A stretch of 64,000 bases of DNA, taken from positions 54,682 through 118,681 of the forward strand of contig NZ_BMTF01000025.1 in assembly GCF_014649535.1 (NCBI RefSeq), written 5' to 3'. This DNA is from Streptomyces gelaticus. Lineage in GTDB: Bacteria; Actinomycetota; Actinomycetes; Streptomycetales; Streptomycetaceae. Positions 40,270 to 49,663 of the stretch are shown piece after piece. Position 1 is the first letter of the stretch, and each line of letters starts with the position of its first letter. The notes beneath the pieces were generated by a model. The model was not told where the DNA came from. It saw only the letters and a list, made by a program, of their open reading frames with translations, and did not search any database. A program made the translations under genes and the position numbers.

Positions 40270-43200
40270 GTGCGGGGCTACGAACGCCAGGAGAGCCACC
40301 GAGCTGACGACGACCATCTCTCGCGGTTCGAAGCCAAGATGGACCGGCTGAAGACCGACCGGGAGAAGGCCGTCCAGCACGCCGAGGACCTCGGTTACCA
40401 GGTCGAGGTCTTGCGCGCCAAGCTGCACGAGGCTCGGCGCAATCTCGCGACCCGTCCCGCGTACGACAGCGCGGACATCGGCTACCAGGCCGAGCAGTTG
40501 CTCCGTAACGCCCAGATCCAGGCGGAACAGCTGCGGACCGACGCCGAGCGGGAGCTCCGCGACGCCCGCGCGCAGACACAGCGGATCCTCCAGGAGCACG
40601 CCGAGCACCAGGCCCGGCTCCAGGCCGAGCTGCACAACGAGGCGGTGCAGCGGCGCCAGCAGCTCGACCAGGAGCTCGCGGAGCGCCGCCAGACCGTCGA
40701 GTCCCACGTCAACGAGAACGTCGCCTGGGCCGAGCAGCTGAGGGCCAGGACGGAGTCCCAGGCCCGTCGGCTGATGGAGGAGTCGCGGGCCGAGGCCGAG
40801 CAGTCCCTGGCGGCCGCCCGCGCCGAGGCGAGCCGGCTGGCGGAGGAGACCCGCCAGCGGCTCGGTTCCGAGGCGGAGTCCGCCCGTACCGAGGCCGAGG
40901 CGATCCTGCTGCGCGCCCGCAAGGACGCCGAGCGGCTGCTGAACGCCGCCTCCAGCCAGGCGCAGGAGGCCACCAGCCACGCCGAGCAGCTGCGTACGTC
41001 GACGACGGCCGAGACCGAGCAGACCCGGCAGCGGACCGCCGAGCTGAACCGGGCCGCCGAGCAGCGCATGCAGGAGGCCGAGACCCAGCTGCGCGAGGCC
41101 CGGCTGGAGGCCGAGAAGGTCACCGCCGAGGCGAAGGAGGCCGCGGTCAAGCGGCTGGCCGCCGCGGAGTCGCAGAACGAGCAGCGCACCCGTACGGCCA
41201 AGTCCGAGATCGCCCGGCTGGTCGGCGAGGCGACCAAGGACGCCGAGACGCTCAAGGCGGAGGCCGAGCAGGCGCTCGCCGACGCGCGCGCCGAGGCGGA
41301 CCGGCTGAAGTCCGAGGCGTCCGAGAAGGCCCGCACGGCCGCCGCCGAGGACGCCGCGGCCCAGCTCGCCAAGGCCGCCAGGAGCGCCGAGGAGGTGCTG
41401 ACCAAGGCGTCCGAGGACGCGAAGTCCACCACCAGGGCGGCGAGCGAGGAGGCCGACCGGATCCGCCGCGAGGCGGAGGCCGAGGCGGACCGGCTGCGCG
41501 GCGAGGCCGCCGAGCAGGCCGATCAGCTCAAGGGCGCGGCCAAGGACGACACCAAGGAGTACCGGGCCAAGACGGTCGAGCTCCAGGAGGAGGCGCGCAG
41601 GCTGCGCGGCGAGGCCGAGCAGCTGCGCTCCGAGGCGGTCGCCGAGGGCGAGCGGATCCGTGGCGAGGCCCGCCGCGAGGCCGTCCAGCAGATCGAGGAG
41701 GGCGCGAAGACCGCCGAAGAGCTGCTGGCCAAGGCGAAGGCGGACGCGGAGGAGCTGCGCGGCGCCGCGGGCACCGAGAGCGAGCGGGTCCGCGCCGAGG
41801 CGTCCGAGCGGGCCGGTGCGCTGCGCAAGCAGGCCGAGGAGGCCCTGGAGCGCGCCCGTGCCGAGGCCGAGCAGCTGCGTACCGACTCCGAGGAGCAGGC
41901 CGGCGCGACCACCACCGCGGCCGAGCAGGCAGCGGCCGAGCTGCGCGAGGAGACCGAGCGCGCGGTGGCGGCCCGGCAGGCGGAGGCGGCCGAGGAGCGG
42001 GCCCGGCTGCACACCGAGGCCGAGACCAGGGTCGCCACCGCCGAGCAGGAGCTCACGGACGCGCGCGCCGAGGCGGAGCGCATCCGGCGCGAGACGAACG
42101 AGGAGTCCGAGCGGCTGCGCGCGGAGGCCGCCGAGCGGATCCGAACGCTGCGGGAGCAGGCGGAGACCGAGGCGGAGCGGCTGCGCGACGAGGCCGCGGC
42201 GGACGCGTCGCAGGCGCGTGCGGAGGGCGAGTCCGTCGCCGTACGGCTGCGCTCCGAGGCCGCCGCCGAGGCCGAGCGGCTCAAGTCCGAGGCTCAGGAG
42301 AGCGCCGACCGGGTGCGGTCCGAGGCCGCCGCCGCCGCGGAGCGGGTCGGAACGGAGGCCGCGGAGGCGCTGGCCGCCGCCCAGGAGGAGGCCAACCGGC
42401 GCCGCCGGGAGGCCGAGGAGACCCTCGACGCGGCTCGCACCGAGGCGAACCAGGAGCGCGAGCGGGCCCGCGAGCAGAGCGAGGAGCTGCTCGCCTCCGC
42501 CCGCAAGCGGGTCGAGGAGGCGCAGGCCGAGGCGCAGCGGCTGGTGGAGGAGGCGGACAGCCGGGCGGCCGAGCTGGTCTCCGCGGCCGAGCAGACCGCC
42601 CAGCAGGTACGGGATTCGGTCAGCGGGCTGCAGGAGCAGGCCGAGGAGGAGATCGCCGGGCTGCGCTCGACCGCCGAGCACGTCGCGGAGCGGACGAAGT
42701 CCGAGGCGCAGGAGGAGGCGGACCGGGTCCGCGCCGACGCGCACGCCGAGCGGGAGCGGGCCGGCGAGGACGCGGCCCGGATCCGCCGGGAGGCGCAGGA
42801 GGAGTCCGAGGCCGCGAAGGCGATGGCCGAGCGGACCGTCGCGGACGCGATCGCCGAGTCGGAGCGGCTGCGGGCGGACACCGCCGAGTACAGCCAGCGG
42901 ATGCGTACCGAGGCCTCCGACGCGCTGGCGTCGGCCGAGCAGGACGCCTCGCGCAGCCGTGCCGAGGCCCGCGAGGACGCCAACCGGATGCGTTCCGATG
43001 CCGCGGCCCAGGCCGACCGGCTGGTGGGCGAGGCGACCAGTGAGGCCGAGCGGATCGGCGCGGAGTCGACGCAGCAGGCCACCGCGCTCGTGGAAGAGGC
43101 GACGCAGCAGGCCACCGCGCTGGTCGACGAGGCGAAGCAGCAGGCGGCCCGGCTGTCGGACGAGGCCGCGGACGAGGCCGAGCGGCTGCGTGCGGAGGCG

Positions 43201-44130
43201 GCGGCCACCGTCGGCTCGGCGCAGGAGCACGCGGCCCGTACCCGCGAGGAGTCGGAGCGGGTGCGCGCCGAAGCGGAGGCGGCGGCGGAGCAGTTGCGCA
43301 CGGAGGCCCGCCAGGAGGCGGACCGGCTGCTCGACGAGGCGCGGGAGGCGGCGGCCAAGCGCCGGGCCGATGCCGCGGAGCAGGCCGATCAGCTGGTGAA
43401 CAAGGCACAGGAGGAGGCGCTGCGCGCCGCCACCGAGGCCGAGGAGCAGGCCGACACGATGGTCGGCGCGGCCCGCAAGGAGGCCGTGCGGATCACCTCG
43501 GAGGCGACCGTCGAGGGCAACTCCCTGGTGGAGCGGGCCCGTACGGACGCGGACGAGCTGCTGGTCGGCGCGCGCCGGGACGCCACGGCGATCCGGGAGC
43601 GGGCCGAGGAGCTGCGGGCCCGGATCGAGGGCGAGATCGAGGAGCTGCACGACCGCGCCCGGCGGGAGACCTCCGAGCAGATGAAGACCGCGGGCGAGCG
43701 CGTCGACAACCTGATGAAGGCGGCGACGGAGCAGCGCGACGAGGCGGCGGCCAAGGCCAAGGAGCTGCTGGCGGACGCCAATTCGGAGGCGAGCAAGGTC
43801 CGGATCGCCGCGGTGAAGCGCGCCGAGTCGCTGCTCAAGGAGGCCGAGCAGAAGAAGGCCACGCTGGTCCGTGAGGCCGAGAAGCTGCGCGCCGACGCCG
43901 AGGCCGAGGCGAAGCGCACGGTCGAGGAGGGCAAGCGCGAGCTCGATCTGCTGGTGCGCCGACGCGAGGACATCAACACCGAGATCTCCCGCGTCCAGGA
44001 CGTGTTGGAGGCGCTGGAGTCCTTCGAGACGCCGACGGGCGGCGGCAAGGGCTCGGGCGGTTCCTCCGGTAACGTCAAGGCCGGGGCCGCGGCTGGCACT
44101 CGATCGAGTGGCAAGTCGTCCGAGGGGTAG
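40270..44130 (+). CDS. scy: Scy, giant coiled-coil organiser of hyphal tip growth
   Basis: Almost uninterrupted coiled coil of 1286 aa, slightly shorter than the roughly 1.3-kb-residue S. coelicolor protein as I recall it. Scy works with DivIVA and FilP in the polarisome that sets up new growth points. N-terminus RGYERQESHRADDDHLSRFEAKMDRLKTDRE, then hundreds of residues of E-A-x-R-L-R-x-E-A pattern following hendecad-type repeats, the signature described for Scy/FilP proteins. Composition is Glu/Ala/Arg almost throughout, and the C-terminal 40 residues are a disordered Gly/Ser tail. GTG 40270 was chosen from the conserved start; the frame opens at ATG 40240. filP follows 184 bp downstream. 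Older annotations call such genes cellulose-binding protein. Confidence 0.93.
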   Translation: MRGYERQESHRADDDHLSRFEAKMDRLKTDREKAVQHAEDLGYQVEVLRAKLHEARRNLATRPAYDSADIGYQAEQLLRNAQIQAEQLRTDAERELRDARAQTQRILQEHAEHQARLQAELHNEAVQRRQQLDQELAERRQTVESHVNENVAWAEQLRARTESQARRLMEESRAEAEQSLAAARAEASRLAEETRQRLGSEAESARTEAEAILLRARKDAERLLNAASSQAQEATSHAEQLRTSTTAETEQTRQRTAELNRAAEQRMQEAETQLREARLEAEKVTAEAKEAAVKRLAAAESQNEQRTRTAKSEIARLVGEATKDAETLKAEAEQALADARAEADRLKSEASEKARTAAAEDAAAQLAKAARSAEEVLTKASEDAKSTTRAASEEADRIRREAEAEADRLRGEAAEQADQLKGAAKDDTKEYRAKTVELQEEARRLRGEAEQLRSEAVAEGERIRGEARREAVQQIEEGAKTAEELLAKAKADAEELRGAAGTESERVRAEASERAGALRKQAEEALERARAEAEQLRTDSEEQAGATTTAAEQAAAELREETERAVAARQAEAAEERARLHTEAETRVATAEQELTDARAEAERIRRETNEESERLRAEAAERIRTLREQAETEAERLRDEAAADASQARAEGESVAVRLRSEAAAEAERLKSEAQESADRVRSEAAAAAERVGTEAAEALAAAQEEANRRRREAEETLDAARTEANQERERAREQSEELLASARKRVEEAQAEAQRLVEEADSRAAELVSAAEQTAQQVRDSVSGLQEQAEEEIAGLRSTAEHVAERTKSEAQEEADRVRADAHAERERAGEDAARIRREAQEESEAAKAMAERTVADAIAESERLRADTAEYSQRMRTEASDALASAEQDASRSRAEAREDANRMRSDAAAQADRLVGEATSEAERIGAESTQQATALVEEATQQATALVDEAKQQAARLSDEAADEAERLRAEAAATVGSAQEHAARTREESERVRAEAEAAAEQLRTEARQEADRLLDEAREAAAKRRADAAEQADQLVNKAQEEALRAATEAEEQADTMVGAARKEAVRITSEATVEGNSLVERARTDADELLVGARRDATAIRERAEELRARIEGEIEELHDRARRETSEQMKTAGERVDNLMKAATEQRDEAAAKAKELLADANSEASKVRIAAVKRAESLLKEAEQKKATLVREAEKLRADAEAEAKRTVEEGKRELDLLVRRREDINTEISRVQDVLEALESFETPTGGGKGSGGSSGNVKAGAAAGTRSSGKSSEG
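43069..43167 (+). repeat. Three tandem 33-bp (hendecad) units inside scy
   Basis: Units begin at 43069, 43102 and 43135 and encode variants of TQQATALVEEA, TQQATALVDEA and KQQAARLSDEA. The first two are nearly identical at the DNA level, suggesting a recent duplication of one 11-residue coiled-coil repeat. Confidence 0.75.
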
Positions 44131-44175
44131 TCACCTTGTCAGTTCCCGTACTCAGACAGGAACGTTCAACCCTCC

Positions 44176-44206
44176 GAGTGGCAAGAGTTGCGGGGGTCAG
44201 CCACTC
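44176..44206 (+). terminator. Hairpin between scy and filP
   Basis: GAGTGGC (44176-44182) pairs with GCCACTC (44200-44206), followed by AAAA. It may attenuate read-through from scy. A second dyad GTGTCAT-N27-ATGACAC (44214-44254) follows, nearer to filP, and may be regulatory. Confidence 0.4.
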
Positions 44207-44314
44207 AAAAGGGGTGTCATTCTCCAGACCAAAAGGGCATCCGCTCGATGACACGCCGTTCCGGCCCCTAGGATTCCCCCTAACACCTCACCGGTCTCAT
44301 TCGACAGGAACCCC

Positions 44315-45253
44315 ATGAGCGACCCTTCCTCCCCCTTCGGCTTCGAGCTCGTGCGACGTGGATACGACCGCGGTCAGGTGGATGACCGCATTACCAAGCT
44401 CGTCGCCGACCGTGATAATGCCCTGACCCGCATCACTTCTCTGGAGAAGCGCATCGAGGAGCTCCACCTCGAAACGCAGAACGCCCAGGCCCAGGTCAAC
44501 GACGCGGAGCCGTCGTACGCGGGCCTCGGCGCGCGCGTGGAGAAGATCCTCCGCCTGGCCGAGGAGGAGGCGAAGGACCTGCGCGAGGAGGCCCGTCGCG
44601 CCGCCGAGCAGCACCGCGAGCTCGCCGAGTCGGCCGCCCAGCAGGTGCGCAACGACGCCGAGACGTTCGCCGCCGAGCGCAAGGCGAAGGCCGAGGACGA
44701 GGGCGTCCGGATCGTCGAGAAGGCCAAGGGTGAGGCCGGCACGCTGCGCGCTGAGGCGCAGAAGGACGCCGCGCAGAAGCGCGAGGAGGCGGATGCCCTC
44801 TTCGAGGAGACCCGCGCCAAGGCCGCCCAGGCCGCTGCGGACTTCGAGACCAACCTGGCCAAGCGCCGCGACCAGTCGGAGCGCGACCTCGCGTCCCGTC
44901 AGGCCAAGGCCGAGAAGCGTCTCGCCGAGATCGAGCACCGCGCCGAGCAGCTCCGCCTGGAGGCCGAGAAGCTCCGTACGGACGCCGAGCGCCGGGCCCG
45001 TCAGACGGTGGAGACCGCGCAGCGCCAGTCCGAGGACATCGTGGCCGACGCGAACGCCAAGGCCGACCGGATCCGCAGCGAATCGGAGCGTGAGCTGGCC
45101 GCGCTCACCAACCGCCGCGACTCCATCAACGCCCAGCTGACCAACGTCCGCGAGATGCTGGCCACGCTGACCGGTGCCGCGGTCGCCGCCGCCGGCACGC
45201 CTGCCGACGACGAGCCGGTCACCCGTGGTGTCCCGGCCCAGCAGGGCCGCTGA
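44315..45253 (+). CDS. filP: FilP, intermediate-filament-like protein
   Basis: Coiled-coil protein of 312 aa, matching S. coelicolor FilP (about 310 aa) in length and order next to scy. FilP forms cytoskeletal networks near growing tips and gives hyphae rigidity; it binds DivIVA. The N-terminus SPFGFELVRRGYDRGQVDDRI has the DivIVA-domain-like pattern. From about residue 20 to 285 it is a coiled coil with Ala/Glu/Arg/Lys hendecads, a shorter version of Scy. The C-terminal tail (ATLTGAAVAAAGTPADDEP) is flexible. ATG 44315. A strong hairpin follows the stop. Confidence 0.94.
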   Translation: MSDPSSPFGFELVRRGYDRGQVDDRITKLVADRDNALTRITSLEKRIEELHLETQNAQAQVNDAEPSYAGLGARVEKILRLAEEEAKDLREEARRAAEQHRELAESAAQQVRNDAETFAAERKAKAEDEGVRIVEKAKGEAGTLRAEAQKDAAQKREEADALFEETRAKAAQAAADFETNLAKRRDQSERDLASRQAKAEKRLAEIEHRAEQLRLEAEKLRTDAERRARQTVETAQRQSEDIVADANAKADRIRSESERELAALTNRRDSINAQLTNVREMLATLTGAAVAAAGTPADDEPVTRGVPAQQGR

Positions 45254-45277
45254 CCCCGAGTACCGCAGCTGTAGCCC

Positions 45278-45319
45278 TCGCGCGCCCGGTTCCGCCCTTG
45301 TGGTGGCGCCGGGCGCGCG
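45278..45319 (+). terminator. filP terminator hairpin
   Basis: An 11-bp perfect stem (45278-45288 with 45309-45319) and a 20-nt loop, 25 bp after the filP stop and 20 bp before the next gene, whose promoter must therefore lie very close or within it. Confidence 0.6.
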
Positions 45320-45338
45320 GCCGTTCTAGCGTGAACGC

Positions 45339-46331
45339 ATGATCGAGCTCGATGGCCTCACCAAGCGCTTTGGCAACAAGGTTGCCGTCGACCGGCTCTC
45401 CTGCCAGGTCAGACCGGGAATGGTGACGGGTTTTCTGGGGCCCAACGGGGCGGGCAAATCCACGACGATGCGGATGATGCTCGATCTCGACAACCCCACC
45501 GGCGGTTCGGTGCGCATCGACGGCAAGCACTACCGCGACCTGGAAGAACCCCTCAAGTACATCGGGGCGCTGCTGGACGCCAAGTCGATGCACGGCGGGC
45601 GCAGCGCGTACAACAATCTGCTCTGTCTCGCGCAGAGCAACCGCATCCCGGAGAGCCGGGTCGCGGAGGTCCTGGACACCGTGGGGCTGACCGCGGTGGC
45701 GAAGAAGAAGTCGAAGGGATTCTCCCTCGGCATGGGCCAGCGGCTCGGGATCGCGGCGGCGCTGCTCGGCGACCCGCAGGTGCTCCTCTTCGACGAGCCG
45801 GTCAACGGGCTCGACCCCGAGGGCATCCACTGGATCCGCAATCTGATGAAGTCGCTCGCCGCGGAAGGCCGGACGATCTTCGTCTCCTCGCACCTGATGA
45901 GCGAAATGGCGCTCACCGCCGACCACTTGATCGTGATCGGCCAGGGCCGGCTGCTCGCCGACACGTCGATGGCCGACTTCATCCACCAGAACTCCCGCAG
46001 TTACGTACGGCTGCGCTCGCCGCAGCAGGAGCAACTGCGCGATGTGCTGCACGGGGCGGGCCTGGTCGTGATCGAGACGGGCGGCGGCACGCTGGAGATC
46101 GACGGCGCCACGACCGAGGCACTGGGCGAGCTCGCCGCGCAGCACCAGATCGTGCTGCATGAGCTGAGTGCCCAGCGTGCCTCCCTGGAGGAGGCGTTCA
46201 TGCAGATGACGGCGGACTCCGTGGAGTACCACGCGCACTCGGACCACGCCCCGGCGCCACCTCCGGCGGGCCCGCAGTGGGGCGAACAGTGGAACCAGCG
46301 GACCGGCGGCAGCGCCGGCAGGGAGGTGTGA
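45339..46331 (+). CDS. ABC transporter ATP-binding protein (pair A)
   Basis: ATPase of an ABC-2-type exporter, 330 aa. Walker A GPNGAGKSTT; ABC signature in the degenerate form KGFSLGMGQRLGIAAAL (consensus LSGGQ replaced by LGMGQ); Walker B VLLFDEPVNGLDPEG; switch His in VSSHLMSE. The C-terminal region after 225 has a DUF4162-like segment and a hydrophilic Pro/His-rich tail. The next gene, 5 nt downstream, is its permease. A close paralogue lies at 47262. Substrate unknown. Confidence 0.9.
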   Translation: MIELDGLTKRFGNKVAVDRLSCQVRPGMVTGFLGPNGAGKSTTMRMMLDLDNPTGGSVRIDGKHYRDLEEPLKYIGALLDAKSMHGGRSAYNNLLCLAQSNRIPESRVAEVLDTVGLTAVAKKKSKGFSLGMGQRLGIAAALLGDPQVLLFDEPVNGLDPEGIHWIRNLMKSLAAEGRTIFVSSHLMSEMALTADHLIVIGQGRLLADTSMADFIHQNSRSYVRLRSPQQEQLRDVLHGAGLVVIETGGGTLEIDGATTEALGELAAQHQIVLHELSAQRASLEEAFMQMTADSVEYHAHSDHAPAPPPAGPQWGEQWNQRTGGSAGREV

Positions 46332-46336
46332 CGACG

Positions 46337-47116
46337 ATGGCATCGGTACCCGCGGTCCTGGCCTCCGAGTGGACCAAGATCCGTACGGTCTCCTCGACCG
46401 TCTGGACGCTGATCTCCGCGTTCGTCGTCACCGTCGCGATGGGCGCGGCGCTCTGCGCCCTGATGAACGCCCAGTTCGACGACCTCCCGGTGGCGCAGCG
46501 GGTCACCTTCGACCCGACCCTCATCAGCTTCTCCGGCATGGTCCTCGGCCAGCTGGCCATGGTCGTCTTCGGTGTGCTGGTGGTCGGAACGGAGTACAGC
46601 TCAGGCATGATCCGCACCTCCCTGGCGGCCGTGCCCCAGCGAGGTTCCTTCCTGTTCAGCAAGGTCGCGGTGGCCGGTGTGCTGGCCCTGGTGGTCGGCA
46701 TCGCGACCAGCTTCGTCTCGTTCTTCCTCGGGCAGGCCCTGCTCGGCGAGCACCGCACGGACATCGGTGCGGACAACGTCCTGCGCGCGGTCGTCGGCGG
46801 TGGCGTCTACATGGGCCTGATCGGGATCTTCTCGATGGGTGTGGCGACGATGCTGCGCAGCTCCATGCTGTCGCTCGGCATCCTGATGCCGTTCTTCTTC
46901 CTGGTCTCCCAGATCCTGTCGGCGGTCCCGGGGGCGAAGAAGGTCGCCCGTTACTTCCCCGACCAGGCGGGGTCCAAGATCATGCAGGTGGTTCCCGACG
47001 CCATGAACAGCAACCCGGCTCCGTACGGGCCATGGGGAGGGCTCGGCATCCTGGTCGCCTGGGTGGCGGCCGCGCTGATCGGCGGCTATCTCGTACTCAA
47101 GAAGCGGGATGCGTGA
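46337..47116 (+). CDS. ABC-2 type permease (pair A)
   Basis: Membrane permease of 259 aa with about six TM helices: VWTLISAFVVTVAMGAALCALM, MVLGQLAMVVFGVLVVG, VAVAGVLALVVGIATSFVSFFLG, GGGVYMGLIGIFSMGV, LSLGILMPFFFLVSQIL and LGILVAWVAAALIGGYLVL. The LASEWTKIRTVSSTVWTL N-terminus and TEYSSGMIRTSL motif are typical of the ABC-2 family in Streptomyces. ATG 46337 was chosen with GGGAGG 10 nt upstream; a GTG at 46328 abuts the SD and is unlikely. Confidence 0.88.
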   Translation: MASVPAVLASEWTKIRTVSSTVWTLISAFVVTVAMGAALCALMNAQFDDLPVAQRVTFDPTLISFSGMVLGQLAMVVFGVLVVGTEYSSGMIRTSLAAVPQRGSFLFSKVAVAGVLALVVGIATSFVSFFLGQALLGEHRTDIGADNVLRAVVGGGVYMGLIGIFSMGVATMLRSSMLSLGILMPFFFLVSQILSAVPGAKKVARYFPDQAGSKIMQVVPDAMNSNPAPYGPWGGLGILVAWVAAALIGGYLVLKKRDA

Positions 47117-47261
47117 GCGTCCGCCCGGCCCCGAGCAGGACGCGCGCCCGCAACGGCTTGGCCGGAACCGTCACGGCCTGGATATCCTCCTAAGTCTTAC
47201 GGGGGCGTGCGGCCACTCGGCCTGGGCCCCGACGACAGCAGTGAGTCGATGGGGCTGAAGC

Positions 47262-48389
47262 ATGATCGAGGCAGTCGGCCTGACAAAGCGCTATGGCGCG
47301 AAGACGGCCGTGTCCAACCTTTCCTTCCAGGTGCGGCCGGGCACCGTCACCGGATTCCTCGGTCCCAACGGGTCGGGCAAGTCCACCACCATGCGCATGA
47401 TCCTGGGCCTGGACCAGCCGACCTCCGGTCATGTGACGATCGGCGGCCACCCCTTCCGCAGCCTGCCGAACGCCCCGCGCCAGGTGGGCGCCCTGCTGGA
47501 CGCCAAGGCGGTGCACGGCGGCCGCAGCGCCCGTAACCACCTCCTCTCGCTCGCCCAGCTCGCGGGCATCCCGGCCGCCCGGGTCGACGAGGTGCTCGGC
47601 GTCGTCGGCCTCCAGGACGTCGCCCGGAAGCGGTCCAAGGGCTTCTCGCTCGGCATGGGCCAGCGGCTCGGGATCGCGGCGGCACTGCTCGGCGACCCGC
47701 AGGTGCTCCTCTTCGACGAGCCGGTCAACGGCCTGGACCCCGAGGGCATCCTCTGGGTCCGCAATCTGATGAAGATGCTGGCGTCCGAGGGCCGTACGGT
47801 CTTCGTCTCCAGCCATCTGATGAGTGAGATGGCGCTCACCGCCGACCACCTGATCGTGATCGGCCGAGGGCAGCTGCTCGCCGACATGAACGTCAAGGAG
47901 TTCATCTCCGTCAACTCGGCCGACTTCGCCCGGGTCCGGGTCGCCGACGGCCTCGCGGAGCGGCGCGAGAAGCTGACGGCCTCGCTCACCGAGGCGGGCG
48001 GCCGGGTCATGTCCGAGCCGGACGGGGCCCTGCGGGTCACCGGGCTGCCGCTGCCGCGGATCAGCGAGGTGGCGCACGATTCGGACGTCCGGCTGTGGGA
48101 GCTTTCGCCGCACCAGGCCTCGCTGGAGGAGGCGTACATGCGGATGACCCAGTCCGTCGTGGACTACCGCTCGACGGCGGACCAGAAGGCGGGGCTCCAG
48201 CCGCCGGCGGACCACGGGTACGGACAGCCGGGGTACGGGGCGTCGCAGCCACCGGTCCTGGAGGCGCCGCAGCAGAACTGGTACGCCCCGCCGCCGCCAG
48301 GACAGAACCCGCCCGCGGCGGCCCCGGCCGCGCCCTCCACGACCACCGCAGACCTGACCGAGCGCGACACCAGCGAGGACGCCCGATGA
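47262..48389 (+). CDS. ABC transporter ATP-binding protein (pair B)
   Basis: Paralogue of the pair A ATPase, 375 aa: GPNGSGKSTT, KGFSLGMGQRLGIAAAL, VLLFDEPVNGLDPEG and FVSSHLMSE are almost unchanged, including the LGMGQ signature variant. It differs by a longer C-terminal tail rich in Pro/Gln/Tyr (about 300-375), probably disordered. It begins 145 bp after pair A and overlaps its own permease by 4 nt (ATGA). Pairs A and B look like a tandem duplication. Substrate unknown. Confidence 0.9.
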   Translation: MIEAVGLTKRYGAKTAVSNLSFQVRPGTVTGFLGPNGSGKSTTMRMILGLDQPTSGHVTIGGHPFRSLPNAPRQVGALLDAKAVHGGRSARNHLLSLAQLAGIPAARVDEVLGVVGLQDVARKRSKGFSLGMGQRLGIAAALLGDPQVLLFDEPVNGLDPEGILWVRNLMKMLASEGRTVFVSSHLMSEMALTADHLIVIGRGQLLADMNVKEFISVNSADFARVRVADGLAERREKLTASLTEAGGRVMSEPDGALRVTGLPLPRISEVAHDSDVRLWELSPHQASLEEAYMRMTQSVVDYRSTADQKAGLQPPADHGYGQPGYGASQPPVLEAPQQNWYAPPPPGQNPPAAAPAAPSTTTADLTERDTSEDAR

Positions 48390-49270
48390 CCACGCCGCCG
48401 ACCCCGCAGGCGCCGTCCCAGCGGCAGGCCCCGGCCCCGCAGTACAGCCCGCAGCCCGCACCGGCCGGTGCGTACACCTCGCCGATCCCGGTGCGCCGGG
48501 CCACCCTCGCCGACGCGATCGCCTCCGAGTGGACCAAGATCCGCTCGGTGCGCTCCACCATGTGGACGCTCGGCGTCATGATCGTGCTGCTGCTCGGCAT
48601 CGGGCTGCTGGCCACGATCGCGGTCAACACCGTCGATTCCGACCCCGACCCCGACCTCGGCTCGACGCCGGTGCTGAGCCTCGGCTTCTTCGGAGTGCTG
48701 CTGGGCTCGATCTGTGTGATCACGCTCGGTGTGATGACCATCGCCTCGGAGTACAGCACGGGCATGATCCGTACGACGCTGACGGCCTGCCCCAGCCGCG
48801 CCCGCGTGCTGAGCGCGAAGGCGATCGTCTTCTTCCTGCTCACCTTCGTGATCACGACCGTGACGACCGCGCTGGTCGCGGGGATGCACACGGCGTTCAT
48901 CGACAGCGCGGCGCCCAGTGCCGGAGACTGGCTGCGCGCGACGGTCGGGGTCGGCCTCTACATCGCGATGCTGGGACTGCTCTCCCTCGCGGTCGGCGCC
49001 CTCGTCCGGCACTCCGCCGGTGCGATCACGGTCATGATCGGGGTGGTGCTGCTGCCGCTGGTCCTGGCCATGTTCATGTTCGCGGAGTCGCTCTCCGACC
49101 TGCGGCTGGCGCTCTTCCAGTATTCGATCCCGAGCCAGCTCAGCGCCTTGTACTCCACCTCGGTCGCGGATTCGGGACCGTCCGGCTGGGACCCGCTGTG
49201 GATCATGCTCGGTATCACGGCCGCGGCCCTGATCTGCGCGTTCGCCTCCCTCGACCGCCGGGACGTCTGA
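48386..49270 (+). CDS. ABC-2 type permease (pair B)
   Basis: Permease of 294 aa with an extended Pro/Gln-rich N-terminus (about 1-38) before the same IASEWTKIRSVRSTMWTL start as pair A. About six TM helices, including VMIVLLLGIGLLATIAV, LLGSICVITLGVMTIAS, IVFFLLTFVITTVTTALVAG, AMLGLLSLAVGALV, ITVMIGVVLLPLVLAMFMF and LWIMLGITAAALICAFA. The SEYSTGMIRTTLTACPSR motif parallels pair A. It converges with the small gene at 49292. Confidence 0.88.
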   Translation: MTTPPTPQAPSQRQAPAPQYSPQPAPAGAYTSPIPVRRATLADAIASEWTKIRSVRSTMWTLGVMIVLLLGIGLLATIAVNTVDSDPDPDLGSTPVLSLGFFGVLLGSICVITLGVMTIASEYSTGMIRTTLTACPSRARVLSAKAIVFFLLTFVITTVTTALVAGMHTAFIDSAAPSAGDWLRATVGVGLYIAMLGLLSLAVGALVRHSAGAITVMIGVVLLPLVLAMFMFAESLSDLRLALFQYSIPSQLSALYSTSVADSGPSGWDPLWIMLGITAAALICAFASLDRRDV

Positions 49271-49291
49271 CCCGCCCCCGCCCGGCGGGGC

Positions 49292-49621
49292 TCAGTGACG
49301 AGGCGCGTTCCTGGACCGCTGCACCTGTGTGGTGCGGCGGTCCTTCGCGTTCCAGCACGCCTTGTGCCAGTGCCTGCGGTCGTCGATCCCGCCGTACTCG
49401 GACCAGGCCACCAGATGCGGGACACCGGACGGGATCTCCTGGTCGCAGCCGGGGCAGCGGTACCGCTTGCCCGCCGCGCTCGCGCCGCTGACCGGGCGGA
49501 CGGACCACTGCTCGCCCCGCCATTCCTCGGCGCGTCCGCCGCCCCCGTACCGGCCCCCCGGCTCCTCGGCACTTTCGTGGGGACTCTCGCCGCCTCGGGG
49601 GCGGTTACGACGCGGGGACAC
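49292..49621 (-). CDS. Small protein with C/H zinc-ribbon-like cluster
   Basis: Protein of 109 aa. The N-terminal half is low-complexity (Arg/Gly/Glu-rich), and the C-terminal half carries YRCPGCDQEIPSG (C56, C59), then DDRRHWHKACWNAKDRR with H84/H86 and C89, a likely zinc site. Orthologues occupy this place in Streptomyces and are sometimes called ATP/GTP-binding, which I see no motif for. GTG 49621 has GAGG upstream. The frame stays open to 49969, but the extra part crosses a MITE-like element and tandem repeats, so I exclude it. Function unknown. Confidence 0.7.
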   Translation of the reverse strand: MSPRRNRPRGGESPHESAEEPGGRYGGGGRAEEWRGEQWSVRPVSGASAAGKRYRCPGCDQEIPSGVPHLVAWSEYGGIDDRRHWHKACWNAKDRRTTQVQRSRNAPRH

Positions 49622-49663
49622 CTGACACCTCACTGAACAGTCCGGGCAGTTCCCGAACAGCCT

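Noticed and set aside
39847..43650. A minus-strand open frame of more than 1200 codons antisense to scy
   Set aside because: The Leu/Gly/Arg-rich product is a by-product of the GAG-GCC codon pattern of the Scy coiled coil and contains no recognisable domain.
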